NCBI GenBank assembly: GCA_020444045.1
Contig: JAHLLS010000004.1
Location: 186,001-250,000, forward strand
Direction of reading: 5' to 3'
DNA length: 64,000 bases
Source of the DNA: Deltaproteobacteria bacterium
GTDB lineage: Bacteria > Desulfobacterota > Desulfobacteria > Desulfobacterales > UBA5852
A program made the translations under genes and the position numbers. Below are positions 25,572 to 35,472 of the stretch, piece by piece. The notes under the pieces are model-generated. The model worked only from the letters and a program-made list of their open reading frames with translations, was not told the origin of the DNA and did not search any database. Within the stretch, counting starts at the first letter, position 1. Every line of letters begins with the position of its first letter.

Positions 25572-27224
25572 CTAAAATTGAGCGAAGACAAAACCGGTTG
25601 GACCGCTATGATCCTCGTAGATCGGCGGCGGCAGGTACGGTATCCAAGACTGATATCTACTGTATCTCCCAATCAATACCACCTTTCCCTTATTCTTGCG
25701 AATCAAATTGATGAATTGATTACGATTCAGCCATCGATGGCGGGCTTCAGGATAGCTTGCCCCATAGGTCAGTTCGCCGCGATTATTCAGGAGATAAACA
25801 TCGCTACGTTTATAAAACCAGCAGACCGCCCGTGAGTAATCATTGAGCGATACCAGAATCGTATCCGGTTGAACCCGAGAATCATTTTTGACCAAGAATT
25901 CCCCCGGCGCCTTGGACGCAATGATTTTATCGGGCAGGGCAAATTGTACGACAGCCAATAACAGGAGCGATCCGAGGCTGACCAAGAATGTTTTTTCCAC
26001 GAATATTTCTTTTTTGAGGGATTTGAGAAGAAATCCGATGAGAGCCACCATCACCGTCACAAGTGCGATCGTCTTCCACCGCTCACCATAGGGAACAAAA
26101 CCAATGATAGCGGTGGCCTGTATGAAAATGAACCCAACGAGTATGGCCACGAATAACAAGATCAAAGCGATCACTCCAGCCCGAAACGCCTTGCGCGTTC
26201 CCCCTTCAAAATAGGAGATCAATCCGTGAGTCAGCAGTATGGCAAAGGGCGGAAAGCAGGGCAGGATGTAGGTAATCAATTTTCCGCTGGCGGCGGAGAA
26301 AAACAAAAAAGGGAAGACAAACCAGCAGAGCGCAAACCGGAAAAGCGGGGTTCGCACCTGTGATCTGATCATGCCCAGCACCGAGGCCGGGATCATGGGA
26401 CTCCAGGGAAGGGCGGCCACGGGGAACGCCAGGAAATAGGTCCAAAAGGGCGCTTTGTGCTGAGCGTCTTCCGCCATGAAGCGTTTGACATGTTCCTCCC
26501 AGAAAAAATAGTTCCAGAAATCGGGCTCTTTCAGGTGGACGACGATGGCCCAGGGAAGGGATACGAGCACGGCGGCGACAATGGGAATGACAGCCATGCG
26601 AAACAGGTCCTTCCAGCGTCTTTCCCAGAGCATGTAGGGCACGATGGTCACCACCGGCACCGCAAAAGCCAGAAACCCCTTGGTCAAAAACGCCATGCCG
26701 CAGCACATGCCGAACAACGCCAGCAGGCCCTTTTCCTCCCAGCTCCCGCGGGGGGCATTCGAGGCCAGATAAAAGGCGGTCATGGCCATGGTGATAAACA
26801 GGGCCAGCGGGCCGTCCAGGACGCTGAACACCCCCGTCCCGGCGACTTCGAAGGTTGTCAGAAAAATCAAGGCGGCAATGATGCCGCTTGCCGGGTCGCC
26901 GCCGGAGCGCCGCATCAGCAGCCACACCATCAAAGCGGAAAGAGCGGCTGCCAGGGCGGACGGAAATCTCACCGCAAAGGAATTCTCTCCAAAGATCAGC
27001 ATGGAGATTCCATTGAGCCAGTATCCCATGACCGGTTTTTCAAAATACCGCATCCCGTTCAGCCGTGGGACGATCCAGTCGCCGGTCGCGATCATCTCCC
27101 GGGGAATCTCAGCGTAACGTGTCTCGTCCGGAATAATCATGGGACGAAATCCGATAGGGAGGATATAGACCAGTAAAAACCCGAGAAAGACCAAGGCGTG
27201 CAATGCTTTTGTGCTGGAATTCAT
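25572..27224 (-). CDS. arnT: Lipid A 4-amino-4-deoxy-L-arabinose [11 protein letters not shown] ArnT
   Basis: A 550-residue polytopic GT-C [11 protein letters not shown], the length of the enterobacterial enzyme. The first loop has IIPDETRYAEIPREM with the catalytic acidic pair, then FEKPVMGYWLNG. It moves L-Ara4N from undecaprenyl phosphate to lipid A phosphates on the outer face of the inner membrane, lowering negative charge and polymyxin binding. The ATG at 27224 overlaps the arnD stop as ATGA; the 23 extra residues upstream are shadow. The C-terminal periplasmic domain is intact. Confidence 0.93.
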   Translation of the reverse strand: MNSSTKALHALVFLGFLLVYILPIGFRPMIIPDETRYAEIPREMIATGDWIVPRLNGMRYFEKPVMGYWLNGISMLIFGENSFAVRFPSALAAALSALMVWLLMRRSGGDPASGIIAALIFLTTFEVAGTGVFSVLDGPLALFITMAMTAFYLASNAPRGSWEEKGLLALFGMCCGMAFLTKGFLAFAVPVVTIVPYMLWERRWKDLFRMAVIPIVAAVLVSLPWAIVVHLKEPDFWNYFFWEEHVKRFMAEDAQHKAPFWTYFLAFPVAALPWSPMIPASVLGMIRSQVRTPLFRFALCWFVFPFLFFSAASGKLITYILPCFPPFAILLTHGLISYFEGGTRKAFRAGVIALILLFVAILVGFIFIQATAIIGFVPYGERWKTIALVTVMVALIGFLLKSLKKEIFVEKTFLVSLGSLLLLAVVQFALPDKIIASKAPGEFLVKNDSRVQPDTILVSLNDYSRAVCWFYKRSDVYLLNNRGELTYGASYPEARHRWLNRNQFINLIRKNKGKVVLIGRYSRYQSWIPYLPPPIYEDHSGPTGFVFAQF

Positions 27225-28114
27225 TGTGCGGGGATCTCCGTTTGGCAGGAAACCCATCCTTCCCGCCCGACGATTTCCGTTCGCCCCAGGCACCCGGCGC
27301 CGATGGGTTCGGTTTCCAGAAAAGCGCTCAGGGGGACGAAGGCAATGCCGCGGGCCAGGGCGGCTTCAATGAAATCGGAGAACATGTCGCGGCAGATCCC
27401 CCCTTCCACTTCGGCGTGTATTGTCAGCACGTTGAGCCGTTCCGGACGAATCAGGGACAGCAGGTGGTCGTTGAAGTTGGCGTTGGCAACGCCACCCTGA
27501 CCGATGACCTCGTCATAGGTCGGCAGGGTGACGGGGATCTGGGGCTGCGGCAGGCTGCGGCCGCTCACTACCGGGCAAAACAGGCTTTGACCCCGGCAAT
27601 CGCTGTTATAGATAAAGGGATAGCGGCACTTTTCTTCCAGGACGACGGGCGTGCACTTCCAGGCGGGAACCGCCGAGCAGATGGGCGCTTGACCGGTAAT
27701 GTCGGTGATCCGCTTATACCCCCGTTCAAGTGCCTTGCGGATGGCGTCGCGGTCCATGGTGTCGAGGTGGGCCTGCCAGCCGTGGTGGTCCCAGGCGTGC
27801 AACCCGATCTCGTGACCGTCTTCGCAGGCCGAGCGGATCATGGCCGCCCCTTTGGCGCCGATATCCGGCCCGGGCCAGAACGTGCCCCGCAGCAGGATGT
27901 CCCACCCGTAAAGGCTGGCTGCCTTTGTCCGCAGCATTTTGAAGAGAAAGGCGGGGCGCAGCAGACGCCATATATGGCGGCCCATATTATCGGGCCCTAC
28001 GGAAAAGAAAAACGAGGCCTGGATACCATGCCGCCGGAAAAGTTCGCACAGGGCAGGAACCCCTTGTCGGGTGCCATTCAAGGTATCCACATCCACCCGC
28101 AATCCGAGCATCAT
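27221..28114 (-). CDS. arnD: Undecaprenyl-phosphate-L-Ara4FN deformylase ArnD
   Basis: A 297-residue polysaccharide-deacetylase-fold enzyme. LRVDVDTLNGTRQGVP holds the catalytic and metal-binding aspartates, GHEIGLHAWDHHGWQ the metal histidines, and LTIHAEVEGG the C-terminal conserved His. It removes the formyl group from the carrier-linked sugar, which commits it for flipping and transfer. Length matches enterobacterial ArnD. It lies 73 bases after arnA and overlaps arnT by four bases. Confidence 0.93.
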   Translation of the reverse strand: MMLGLRVDVDTLNGTRQGVPALCELFRRHGIQASFFFSVGPDNMGRHIWRLLRPAFLFKMLRTKAASLYGWDILLRGTFWPGPDIGAKGAAMIRSACEDGHEIGLHAWDHHGWQAHLDTMDRDAIRKALERGYKRITDITGQAPICSAVPAWKCTPVVLEEKCRYPFIYNSDCRGQSLFCPVVSGRSLPQPQIPVTLPTYDEVIGQGGVANANFNDHLLSLIRPERLNVLTIHAEVEGGICRDMFSDFIEAALARGIAFVPLSAFLETEPIGAGCLGRTEIVGREGWVSCQTEIPAQ

Positions 28115-28187
28115 GGTTTTTCACCATGGCCTTTACGGCGTGACCGGGGCAAACGTCCCCCGTGGTCCGAATAGAGCCAACTTGTCA

Positions 28188-30161
28188 TCAGGTCCCCACG
28201 GCTTCCTTGAGAAAAAAATCCAGGGTCTCATCCACGGACTGCTCCAGGGGAACCGTCGGGTTCCATTTCAGACGCCGCTGCGCATTGGCAATGCTGGGCT
28301 TCCGATGCTGGACGTCCTCGTAGCCGGAGCCATAATAAGCGCGGCTCTCCACCTTGCGGATGCCGGCCAGCGGCGGAAAGTGGTCCCGCAGGGGATGATT
28401 TTTAAATTTTTCGATGAGCAAGAGGGCCAGGGACTCGATGGACGCTTCATTTTCCGGGTTGCCGATGTTGAAGATCCGGCCGTCGCAGCAGTTGTCCTGG
28501 TTTTCGATGATCCGGAACAGGCATTCGACGCCGTCCTTAACATCGGTGAAGCATCGCTTCTGCCGGCCGCCGTCCACCAGCTTGATGGGCGTTCCCTCGG
28601 CAAGGTTGAGGATAAGTTGCGTGATGGCCCGGGAGCTGCCGATGCGCGCCGACTCCAGGCTGTCCAGTCGGGGACCGATCCAGTTAAAAGGCCGGAACAG
28701 GGTGAACTGGAGGCCCTGGGTGGCGCCATAGGCCCAGATGACCCGGTCCAGCAGTTGTTTGCTGCACGAGTAGATCCAGCGTTGCTTGCGGATCGGCCCG
28801 AGCACCAGCCGGGAATTGTCTTCGTCAAAGTGGTCATCCCGACACATGCCGTATACCTCGGACGTGGAAGGGAAAAGAATGCGTTTGCCGTACTTGGCGC
28901 AGTAGCGCACCACGCGCAGGTTCTCCTCGAAATCCAGCTCGAAAACCCGCAGGGGGTTTCGCACATATTCGATGGGTGTGGCGATGGCCACCAGGGGCAG
29001 GACAATATCGCATTTTCGCACATGGTACTCGATCCACTCCCGATGAATGGAAATATCCCCTTCCGAAAAATAAAAATCAGGGTGATCCATGAGGCGCTGC
29101 AGGGATCCGGCATTCAGATCCATGCCGTGGACCTCGTAGCGACCGCTTTCGAGCAGACGTTCGCTCAGGTGGTTGCCGATGAACCCATTCACCCCTAAAA
29201 TCAATACACTTTTTTTGCGGGTCTTTTGGATCTGGATTTCCGGCAGCCTGCCGAAGCGCATTCCTGCCACCAGTCCGAGATCTTCCGCAAGCTGGGGACC
29301 GCTCTGGGTGACGCCGTCTTCGCTTTGACCCGCAAGCACCTCCACCGCACCCTTCCCGCAATTGATGACGAAAGGGGACGCGGAAAGGACCGTTCCCGGA
29401 ACGCCGTTTCCACCTTCCGTTTCGCGTACGGACCAGAATAGACACTTCCGGCTGCCGATATGGCTGAAGGCCCCGGGATAGGGCCGGGTAACCGCCCGAA
29501 CCAGATTCCTGACCGTGGACGCCGGACCGGCCCAGTCGATCTCCCCATCTTGGGGGCCGCGTCCGCCGAAGTAGGATGCCTGGTCTTTGTCCTGGGGGGT
29601 TCGGGGCGCTTTGCCGGCCATGATCTGCGGCAGCAGATCGCCCAGCAGGATAGACGCCATAGCGGCTGCTTTGCGGTGAAGGGTCAGCGCTGTGTCTTCA
29701 TCGGTGATAGGGATTCGGCGTTGCCCGACGATGTCGCCATCGTCAGGTTTGGGGGTCATGTGATGCAGGGACACGCCGGTTTCCGATTCGCCGTTGACCA
29801 GGACCCAGTTGATCGGACAGCGACCCCGGTATTTGGGCAGCAGGGAGCCGTGAAGGTTCAAACAGCCGGCGGGCGGGATGTCCAGGATGGCCTCATTGAC
29901 CATACCCCGGTAGTAAAAAGAAAACAGGATGTCCGGTGCCAACGATCGGATTTTTTCGACCCATAAAGGGTGGTTGATATTATCCGGGGCGAAGACCGGT
30001 ATGCCAAGACCCGAGGCCCGTTCTGCCACGGAGTCGAACCACAGGGATTCGTTCGGGTTGTCGCGGTGGGTAAAAACTGCCGCCACTTCGATGCCCTGCT
30101 TCAGCAGGGCTTCAATGCCCACGCAGCCGATGTTGTGATAGGCTAGTACAACCGCTTTCAT
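28188..30161 (-). CDS. arnA: Bifunctional UDP-Ara4N [17 protein letters not shown] / UDP-GlcA decarboxylase ArnA
   Basis: A 657-residue two-domain enzyme. Residues about 1-300 are the [17 protein letters not shown], with [20 protein letters not shown] (Asn and His catalytic) and KPDDGDIVG. Residues about 315-657 are the NAD-dependent decarboxylase, with the Rossmann motif [19 protein letters not shown] and the YxxxK pair YSCSK. It makes UDP-4-keto-pentose and later formylates UDP-L-Ara4N. The start overlaps the arnC end by 50 bases. No UDP-glucose dehydrogenase gene is present in the window. Confidence 0.95.
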   Translation of the reverse strand: MKAVVLAYHNIGCVGIEALLKQGIEVAAVFTHRDNPNESLWFDSVAERASGLGIPVFAPDNINHPLWVEKIRSLAPDILFSFYYRGMVNEAILDIPPAGCLNLHGSLLPKYRGRCPINWVLVNGESETGVSLHHMTPKPDDGDIVGQRRIPITDEDTALTLHRKAAAMASILLGDLLPQIMAGKAPRTPQDKDQASYFGGRGPQDGEIDWAGPASTVRNLVRAVTRPYPGAFSHIGSRKCLFWSVRETEGGNGVPGTVLSASPFVINCGKGAVEVLAGQSEDGVTQSGPQLAEDLGLVAGMRFGRLPEIQIQKTRKKSVLILGVNGFIGNHLSERLLESGRYEVHGMDLNAGSLQRLMDHPDFYFSEGDISIHREWIEYHVRKCDIVLPLVAIATPIEYVRNPLRVFELDFEENLRVVRYCAKYGKRILFPSTSEVYGMCRDDHFDEDNSRLVLGPIRKQRWIYSCSKQLLDRVIWAYGATQGLQFTLFRPFNWIGPRLDSLESARIGSSRAITQLILNLAEGTPIKLVDGGRQKRCFTDVKDGVECLFRIIENQDNCCDGRIFNIGNPENEASIESLALLLIEKFKNHPLRDHFPPLAGIRKVESRAYYGSGYEDVQHRKPSIANAQRRLKWNPTVPLEQSVDETLDFFLKEAVGT

Positions 30162-31122
30162 AAAGTTTCTCCTCGCACTGATTCCGGCAGATCACCCGTT
30201 GGACAAAATAGCGGGGCCGGGCCCGAACGTCATGATAGACGCGACCGAGATATTCCCCCAGCAGCCCCATGCCCACGAACTGGGCGCCGACAAACATAAA
30301 AAGGATGGCAAAAAGGGTAAATACGCCCTCGGCCGCCCACTGGGCACCGAAAAGCAGGCGCATGAACAAGAGAAAAAAGCCAAAACCAATCCCCAGGGCC
30401 GATACGATGGCGCCGGCAAAGCTCAACAGCCGCAGGGGGAAAGTGGTCATGGATGTGACCAGGTCGAACATGAGGGAAATCAGCCGGGAAAAACTGTACT
30501 TGGAGTCGCCTTTTTTGCGGGCATCGTGCCCCACTTCGATTTCCGCCGTCTTGCGGGCAAAACTGTTGCCGAGCACCGGGATGAAGGTGCTGCGTTCGTG
30601 GCACATGAGCATGGCGCGCACGATGTGGCCGCGATAGGCCCGCAGCATGCAGCCGTAATCGTGCATCTTCACGCCGGTGGCTTTCTGGACGGCCCGGTTG
30701 ATCAGAGTCGAGGCGATTCTTCGAAACAGGGTGTCCTGCCGGTTGGCCCGCACACTGCCCACGACGTCGTAGCCTTGTTCCATGGTCTGGGCCAGCCGGG
30801 GGATCTCTTCCGGAGGGTTTTGCAGGTCGGCATCCAGGGTGATGACGATCTCCCCCCGGACCTGTTCGAAACCGGCCATGATGGCGGCATGCTGCCCGTA
30901 ATTCCGGTTGAGAAAAACGGCCACGATCTCCTCCGGGTGGACGGCGGCCGCCGCCTCCAGCATGTCGGCCGAGCGGTCGCTGCTGCCGTCATCCACTAGG
31001 ATGATTTCGAAGGGCTGCCGGGTCTCGCGGCAGGCTGCCAGGCACCGCCGGATCAGTTCCTCCAGGTTGAGTTCCTCATTGAAAACGGGGATTACCACCG
31101 AAATCATGTTCATTGCGTTCAT
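30112..31122 (-). CDS. arnC: Undecaprenyl-phosphate 4-deoxy-4-formamido-L-arabinose [11 protein letters not shown] ArnC
   Basis: A 336-residue GT2 [19 protein letters not shown]: [17 protein letters not shown], the acidic motif [16 protein letters not shown], then two C-terminal membrane helices (residues about 232-300). It loads L-Ara4FN onto undecaprenyl phosphate at the cytoplasmic face. The ATG at 31122 overlaps the arnB stop as ATGA. The C-terminal tail is a little longer than in enterobacterial ArnC (322 residues). Confidence 0.93.
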   Translation of the reverse strand: MNAMNMISVVIPVFNEELNLEELIRRCLAACRETRQPFEIILVDDGSSDRSADMLEAAAAVHPEEIVAVFLNRNYGQHAAIMAGFEQVRGEIVITLDADLQNPPEEIPRLAQTMEQGYDVVGSVRANRQDTLFRRIASTLINRAVQKATGVKMHDYGCMLRAYRGHIVRAMLMCHERSTFIPVLGNSFARKTAEIEVGHDARKKGDSKYSFSRLISLMFDLVTSMTTFPLRLLSFAGAIVSALGIGFGFFLLFMRLLFGAQWAAEGVFTLFAILFMFVGAQFVGMGLLGEYLGRVYHDVRARPRYFVQRVICRNQCEEKLYESGCTSLSQHRLRGH

Positions 31123-32270
31123 TGGATCAGAACCTTTTTAATGGCGTCGACGACATCGTCCACATCTTCCAGCGTCATGTCCGGGAACAGGGGCAGAGAG
31201 CAGATGCGCCGGGAGTTCCATTCCGTATCGGGGAGCGTGCCTGCTACCTCGGGAAACGTCTTCCGGTAGAAGGCCTGCAGGTGCGCGGCCCGGAAATGAA
31301 TGCCGGTGCCGATGTTGAGGGCCTTGAGTGCGGTCATAAATCGGTCCCGGTTCATCCCGTTCGCCGTGGAGGCCACCCGCACGATAAAGAGGTGCCAGGC
31401 GTGTTTTACGGAATATTCCGGCAGCGCCAGGGGACGTATTTCGTCCACATCACGCAGCTTTTCGCGATAGTATTCGGCCAGAAGGGTCCGTTTGGCGTTC
31501 ATCGCATCCACGCGGTTCATCTGGCGAAGGCCCAGTACGGCCAGGATGTCCGGCAGGTTGTACTTGAAGCCGGGCTCGATGACCTCGGCCTGGGGGGATC
31601 GGCCCTGGGTCCGGCGGTCGTAAGCATCCACCCCCAGGCCGTGAAACTTCAACCGGCGAATGCGTTCTTCGAAGATCGGGTCGTCGCAACAGACCATGCC
31701 CCCCTCGCCGGTGGTGATATTTTTGATGGGGTGAAATGAAAAAATGGACGTTCCCGTCCGCCCCACGCGAACGCCTTTGTATTCGGTGCCGATGGCATGG
31801 GCGGCATCTTCAATCAGGGACAGGCCGTGCCGGTCAGCCAGGCCGCGGATGGGGTCCATGTCCACCGCTGCGCCGGCGAAGTGGACGGGGATGATCAGCC
31901 GGGTGCGGTCGGTGATCTTGGCCTCGATGCGATCGGCGCTGACCATCAGCGTGTCCCGGTCGACGTCGACGAAGACCGGTGTCGCGCCGGCCAGAACGAT
32001 CAGATTCACGGTGGATACCCAGGTCATGGACGGCGTGATCACTTCATCGCCGGGATCAATGCCGAGGGCTTTCATGGCAATGTGCATCCCGCCGGTGGCT
32101 GATGACACACAGGTCGCCGCACGGCAGCCCGTGAAGGCGCGAAACCGGTCTTCCAGTTCGGCGTTCTTCGGGCCGGTGGTGATCCAGCCGGAGCGCAGGA
32201 CATCGGCAACTGAAGCGATGTCGGCCTCGGTGATGGACGGGCGTGAAAAGGGGAGGAAATCCTTTCGCAT
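31119..32270 (-). CDS. arnB: UDP-4-amino-4-deoxy-L-arabinose [16 protein letters not shown] ArnB
   Basis: A 383-residue PLP-dependent DegT/DnrJ/EryC1-family [16 protein letters not shown]. The PLP lysine is Lys183 in [15 protein letters not shown], and [12 protein letters not shown] holds the PLP-pyridine aspartate. It converts UDP-4-keto-pentose to UDP-L-Ara4N with glutamate as donor. It is the first gene of the arn operon, so the promoter should lie between 32271 and about 32500. Confidence 0.93.
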   Translation of the reverse strand: MRKDFLPFSRPSITEADIASVADVLRSGWITTGPKNAELEDRFRAFTGCRAATCVSSATGGMHIAMKALGIDPGDEVITPSMTWVSTVNLIVLAGATPVFVDVDRDTLMVSADRIEAKITDRTRLIIPVHFAGAAVDMDPIRGLADRHGLSLIEDAAHAIGTEYKGVRVGRTGTSIFSFHPIKNITTGEGGMVCCDDPIFEERIRRLKFHGLGVDAYDRRTQGRSPQAEVIEPGFKYNLPDILAVLGLRQMNRVDAMNAKRTLLAEYYREKLRDVDEIRPLALPEYSVKHAWHLFIVRVASTANGMNRDRFMTALKALNIGTGIHFRAAHLQAFYRKTFPEVAGTLPDTEWNSRRICSLPLFPDMTLEDVDDVVDAIKKVLIQ

Positions 32271-32912
32271 GGCTTTTCCGAAATCCTTTTTTTTAGTTTG
32301 AGGTGGTCAGGTCGCTCATTGGCGCTGTCGCCATGCGCGTTGGTGTTCAGCTATCCGTTCGCATAACCTATAATAATTACCAAAGGGATAATGATAGATA
32401 CATGACCGCAAGATTATATTTTGGTAATCTTGCGGTATCGGACTTAAACGGCATTTGCTGCGTTTACAGCACAACGATCAAAATGAGGGGCGGGAGTATA
32501 TCGATGGAGTCATGATCTTCAAGCGTTTGTCAAATGAGCATCGATCCCCGAATGATTTCTCCCCTGAGATTGGCGTCCATTGGTACGCATGCGTGTGTGA
32601 CCTCGCTGGTCACGTCTCCGCGTGAGTGACGGACTTTTTTTATACGACGTGAATTCAGGATGCTGCAGAATTTTTTAAAAAATAGCATAGAGACTGTTTT
32701 CAGTAAACGCTATTTTAAGGTTTTTGCGACCGGGCGTGCCGCCTCCCGCGGCGTTTGGTGATAGCGGGCGACGCCCAGCGGTTACCATCCTATCGGGTCT
32801 TAAACCGGTTGCGCCCGAAGGGCGAGTTGGTGCAGGGCGCCTGGTCATTCCGTCGCTGGTAGGCATGACGCCCGCCTCGCTGGGACCGGTGTCGATGACC
32901 CGGGGGTACGTT
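32271..32912. other. Intergenic region of 642 bases upstream of arnB
   Basis: No convincing gene; a 70-codon plus-strand frame at 32303-32515 lacks a ribosome binding site and family resemblance. It contains a perfect 12-bp inverted repeat (32405-32436, listed separately) and a T7 run at 32634-32640 preceded by TGACC-TCGCT-GGTCA and GTCACG...CGTGAGTGAC pairing segments, a possible terminator on the plus strand. From 32720 to 32912, past the end of the kinase gene, the sequence is GC-rich with no feature. Confidence 0.5.
32405..32436. promoter_or_regulatory. Perfect 12-bp inverted repeat upstream of arnB
   Basis: ACCGCAAGATTA, eight-base spacer, TAATCTTGCGGT. It lies about 135-165 bases upstream of the arnB start codon in otherwise gene-free sequence. 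It could be a dimeric operator for a regulator of the arn operon or an RNA hairpin in a long leader. No T-run follows on either strand, arguing against an intrinsic terminator. Confidence 0.5.
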
Positions 32913-33755
32913 TTAGACCGGGGGCCGGCGCCGGGCTTGTTTGCGCCGCGCTTTTCGATGGATCAGCCATGCCAGGATGGGTTTGAGGCTTTCCATTTGA
33001 CCGGCGGTAGCATAATGCGCCAGGAACGTGTCCCATTGTGCCGTGGTCCAGGGTACGTGACGGTAGAGCTGATTCAGGTCCCTCACCGCGATCGCCATGC
33101 GGGAAAGCCGCTGCCGGGATTTTTCGACATCGATCAGGTAGGGAACAAGTTTGCTTCCAATTTGGGGGGGCGTTGGTTGGGCGGCGTCAAAGCCGCTGAC
33201 AAGAACATGTTTGCCATACAGCGAACAGTGTTGAAAGTGGTGGCGATGCAATTTAGCGATCAAGATGGCTGTATCCGCAATGAGTCGGCGGACTTCATCG
33301 GGGGAGCGATTGCCAGATAGCAGCAGATAATCATCCAAAGGGATGTTTTGCGGTATCTCGCGTGTCATCAGGATGGCCTGCATTTTCTCACCGGTTTGGC
33401 GTTCGCCGTAATAAAGGACTTCCGGTGCCGCAATGCCGGCTGCGTTCATGGCCACCAGGCGCTTGTATTCACGATAGGCTGTAGGCCGGTATCGAAACGG
33501 GTTTTCTATGCTCCGGTAGCCATGGTTTTCCTGGCGTTTGAGATAAATCCCGATGGGGGTGGGTGTCGTTCCATTCAGTTCGATGCGGCTCATGCCGCTC
33601 CAGCCCCGGCGGCGATAGTTGGGTTCCTCCACCCACGGGGCCTCTATGGTCCAGATTGTTTCGAAACGATCGAGTCCGTTGGCCCTTAAAATGTCGCCAT
33701 CGGGTGTCGATCCGAACCACTGGTGACCCTCATGACGGGTTTTTTTTAAGAACAT
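32913..33755 (-). CDS. InaA-type lipopolysaccharide kinase
   Basis: A 280-residue member of the Kdo/WaaP-InaA small-kinase group, soluble. Visible are RRRGWSGMSRIEL near residue 48, REYKRLVAMNAAGI, the ATP-site strand MQAILMTREI, the catalytic-loop equivalent HHFQHCSLYGKHVLV and YLIDVEKSR as the metal-binding Asp motif. The loop has CSLY where WaaP has a catalytic Asp; InaA proteins commonly vary here. Expected to phosphorylate an LPS core sugar or related acceptor. It overlaps the upstream [17 protein letters not shown] by 26 bases. A truncated paralogue lies at 21428-21714. Confidence 0.82.
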   Translation of the reverse strand: MFLKKTRHEGHQWFGSTPDGDILRANGLDRFETIWTIEAPWVEEPNYRRRGWSGMSRIELNGTTPTPIGIYLKRQENHGYRSIENPFRYRPTAYREYKRLVAMNAAGIAAPEVLYYGERQTGEKMQAILMTREIPQNIPLDDYLLLSGNRSPDEVRRLIADTAILIAKLHRHHFQHCSLYGKHVLVSGFDAAQPTPPQIGSKLVPYLIDVEKSRQRLSRMAIAVRDLNQLYRHVPWTTAQWDTFLAHYATAGQMESLKPILAWLIHRKARRKQARRRPPV

Positions 33756-34401
33756 AGAGTCTCCACATGGCGTAGAATTTCAGAAAATCGAAATGACCTG
33801 TGATCACGAAACCGGCATCGCCAAATTCACGCTCGATCACCTTGCGTTCGATGACGATGCGATTTTGATAGGACTTGTGGGTGCGGCGCGCTTCCAGTTT
33901 TTGCCGCCGGAGGGCTTTATAGTTACCGTCCACCCAGAGTGACAGGGCCACCGTGTCGCGGGTCACGCGATGAAATTCCTTTAAAATCGCCAGACGATCC
34001 TTCGGTTGGGTAATGTGGTGCAGCAGCCGCATGCAGAAAATGTGGTCCACGCTGTCATTTCCCATCGGGATGTCGAAGGCGGAGCACGGAAAGGGTTTTA
34101 CCCGGGCCAGCAATGTCGGTGGATTTACCTCCTGGGCGACGGCCAGCATGGCCTCGCTGTTGTCGGCCGCCAGAATGGTGCGGTCCTGTTTCCGGGCCAG
34201 TAAGGGCCAGAATCGCCCGGTTCCACAAGGCAGATCCAACACTGATGCGGGATGGCCCGCCAGGGCCAGGGCGCGGGCGGCCATCTGCTGTTCGCGCCAG
34301 TTGGAAATACGCCTGCCGAGCGTCTTTTGGTGTTTATGGTGGTATTGCTGGGAGTGCTTTAGCGTGTATTTGGTTGAAAACTCCAACTCACGTTTGCTCA
34401 T
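33730..34401 (-). CDS. Class I SAM-dependent [17 protein letters not shown], paired with LPS kinase
   Basis: A 223-residue [17 protein letters not shown] with VLDLPCGTGRFWPLL, LAADNSEAMLAVA and CMRLLHHITQPKD. The ATG at 34401 has AGAGGAT seven bases upstream. It is the intact-module twin of 21689-22360 and is translationally overlapped by the InaA-type kinase. The two copies bracket the arn operon and its two-component system, so the module was duplicated around or before acquisition of that block. Confidence 0.87.
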   Translation of the reverse strand: MSKRELEFSTKYTLKHSQQYHHKHQKTLGRRISNWREQQMAARALALAGHPASVLDLPCGTGRFWPLLARKQDRTILAADNSEAMLAVAQEVNPPTLLARVKPFPCSAFDIPMGNDSVDHIFCMRLLHHITQPKDRLAILKEFHRVTRDTVALSLWVDGNYKALRRQKLEARRTHKSYQNRIVIERKVIEREFGDAGFVITGHFDFLKFYAMWRLYVLKKNPS

Positions 34402-34797
34402 AAAATATCCTCTGGGCAATGGGTAGTATATGTTGAAGGTATCGTTTCGATGTGTCGTTGTTGATACCCTATTCAAGGAAATAAATGCGCATGGCCTCCT
34501 GACAGTGTCAAGCTTGATTTAGGGAGAAGATCCATCACCATCTGTTTTTGCGCTGAAATCTTTAGTCCATTATATTGACAGGGATTTTTTGCCTCGAAGA
34601 GGATTGCGGGTTCATGATTCTCTCATCGCCAAGCGTTCGTATCTATCGGTAATCGCCTGAAATGCGATGGAGGCAGGATGGGTATGACGGTCCGGGTGTC
34701 ACGTGCCATCCGGCTGAGCATTGACATCAACAGGGACATCCGCTATGGGTTACGTGGCGTAACACTGCTGATAATTCTTAAAATTCTGGAGGTTTCG
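34402..34797. other. Intergenic region between divergent genes, 396 bases
   Basis: It must hold promoters for the leftward [23 protein letters not shown] pair and for ssb. A candidate ssb promoter is listed separately. No gene is supported; the short in-frame extension of ssb from 34678 lacks a ribosome binding site. Confidence 0.5.
34721..34749 (+). promoter_or_regulatory. Candidate sigma-70 promoter for ssb
   Basis: TTGACA, 17-base spacer, TATGGG, located about 50 bases before the ssb start codon. The -35 box is perfect, the -10 box is weak. Confidence 0.4.
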
Positions 34798-35274
34798 ATG
34801 GCTGGCGGAATCAATAAAGTCATTTTGGTCGGTAATTTAGGACAGGATCCCGAACTCCGGTATACCACCGATGGACGGCCGATCGCCAATTTCTCCATTG
34901 CAACCTCGGAAACATGGAACGATAAGAGTTCTGGTGAACGGCGGGAAAAGACCGAGTGGCATCGGGTGGTCGTTTTCGGGAAACTGGCGGAAATTTGTGG
35001 CGAGTACCTGTCCAAAGGACGTCAGGTTTACATTGAAGGCAAGCTGCAAACCCGAAAATGGCAAGGGAAGGACGGTCAAGACCGCTACACGACCGAAGTG
35101 GTTGTCGATATGCGCGGCACCATGCAGATGCTGGGGCCCCGGGAAGGCGGCGCCGGCGGACCGGCTGCGGGGGGACGACGGCCCCAGTCGAATACCGGCG
35201 GGAGCGCGTCGGGCGGCGGCGATTACAACAGCCCTCCCCCCTATCCCGATGCCGACGACGACATCCCCTTCTGA
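34798..35274 (+). CDS. ssb: Single-stranded DNA-binding protein
   Basis: A 158-residue SSB. The OB-fold fills residues 1-110 ([45 protein letters not shown]), followed by a Gly/Pro-rich linker and the acidic C-terminal tip DDDIPF that recruits partner proteins. ATG at 34798 has CTGGAGG upstream. It appears monocistronic and is followed by a strong terminator. Confidence 0.97.
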   Translation: MAGGINKVILVGNLGQDPELRYTTDGRPIANFSIATSETWNDKSSGERREKTEWHRVVVFGKLAEICGEYLSKGRQVYIEGKLQTRKWQGKDGQDRYTTEVVVDMRGTMQMLGPREGGAGGPAAGGRRPQSNTGGSASGGGDYNSPPPYPDADDDIPF

Positions 35275-35312
35275 GCGATTCCGGGGTTGGTGTCGCAAGT
35301 TTGATTTATTTC

Positions 35313-35360
35313 AAAAAACAGGCCTTTAATCTATTGCATGGTTAAAGGCTTGTCTTTTTT
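35313..35360. terminator. Intrinsic terminator after ssb
   Basis: An inverted repeat around ACAGGCCTTTAA and TTAAAGGCTTGT, flanked by A6 on the left and T6 on the right, so it could act in both directions. It lies 38 bases after the ssb stop. Confidence 0.8.
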
Positions 35361-35472
35361 CGAGGCAGTGTTGCCAATCGCTGCACGCGATTGGAGCGAT
35401 GCTCAAGACGTTCAGGAATAGAATGTGGCGTGACACAGCATCCTGTAAGGAACGGGAATAAGGAGGTCCGGT

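Noticed and set aside
32303-32515. Plus-strand ORF of 70 codons upstream of arnB
   Set aside because: No ribosome binding site, no resemblance to a known family, and it contains the 12-bp palindrome, so it is more likely regulatory DNA.
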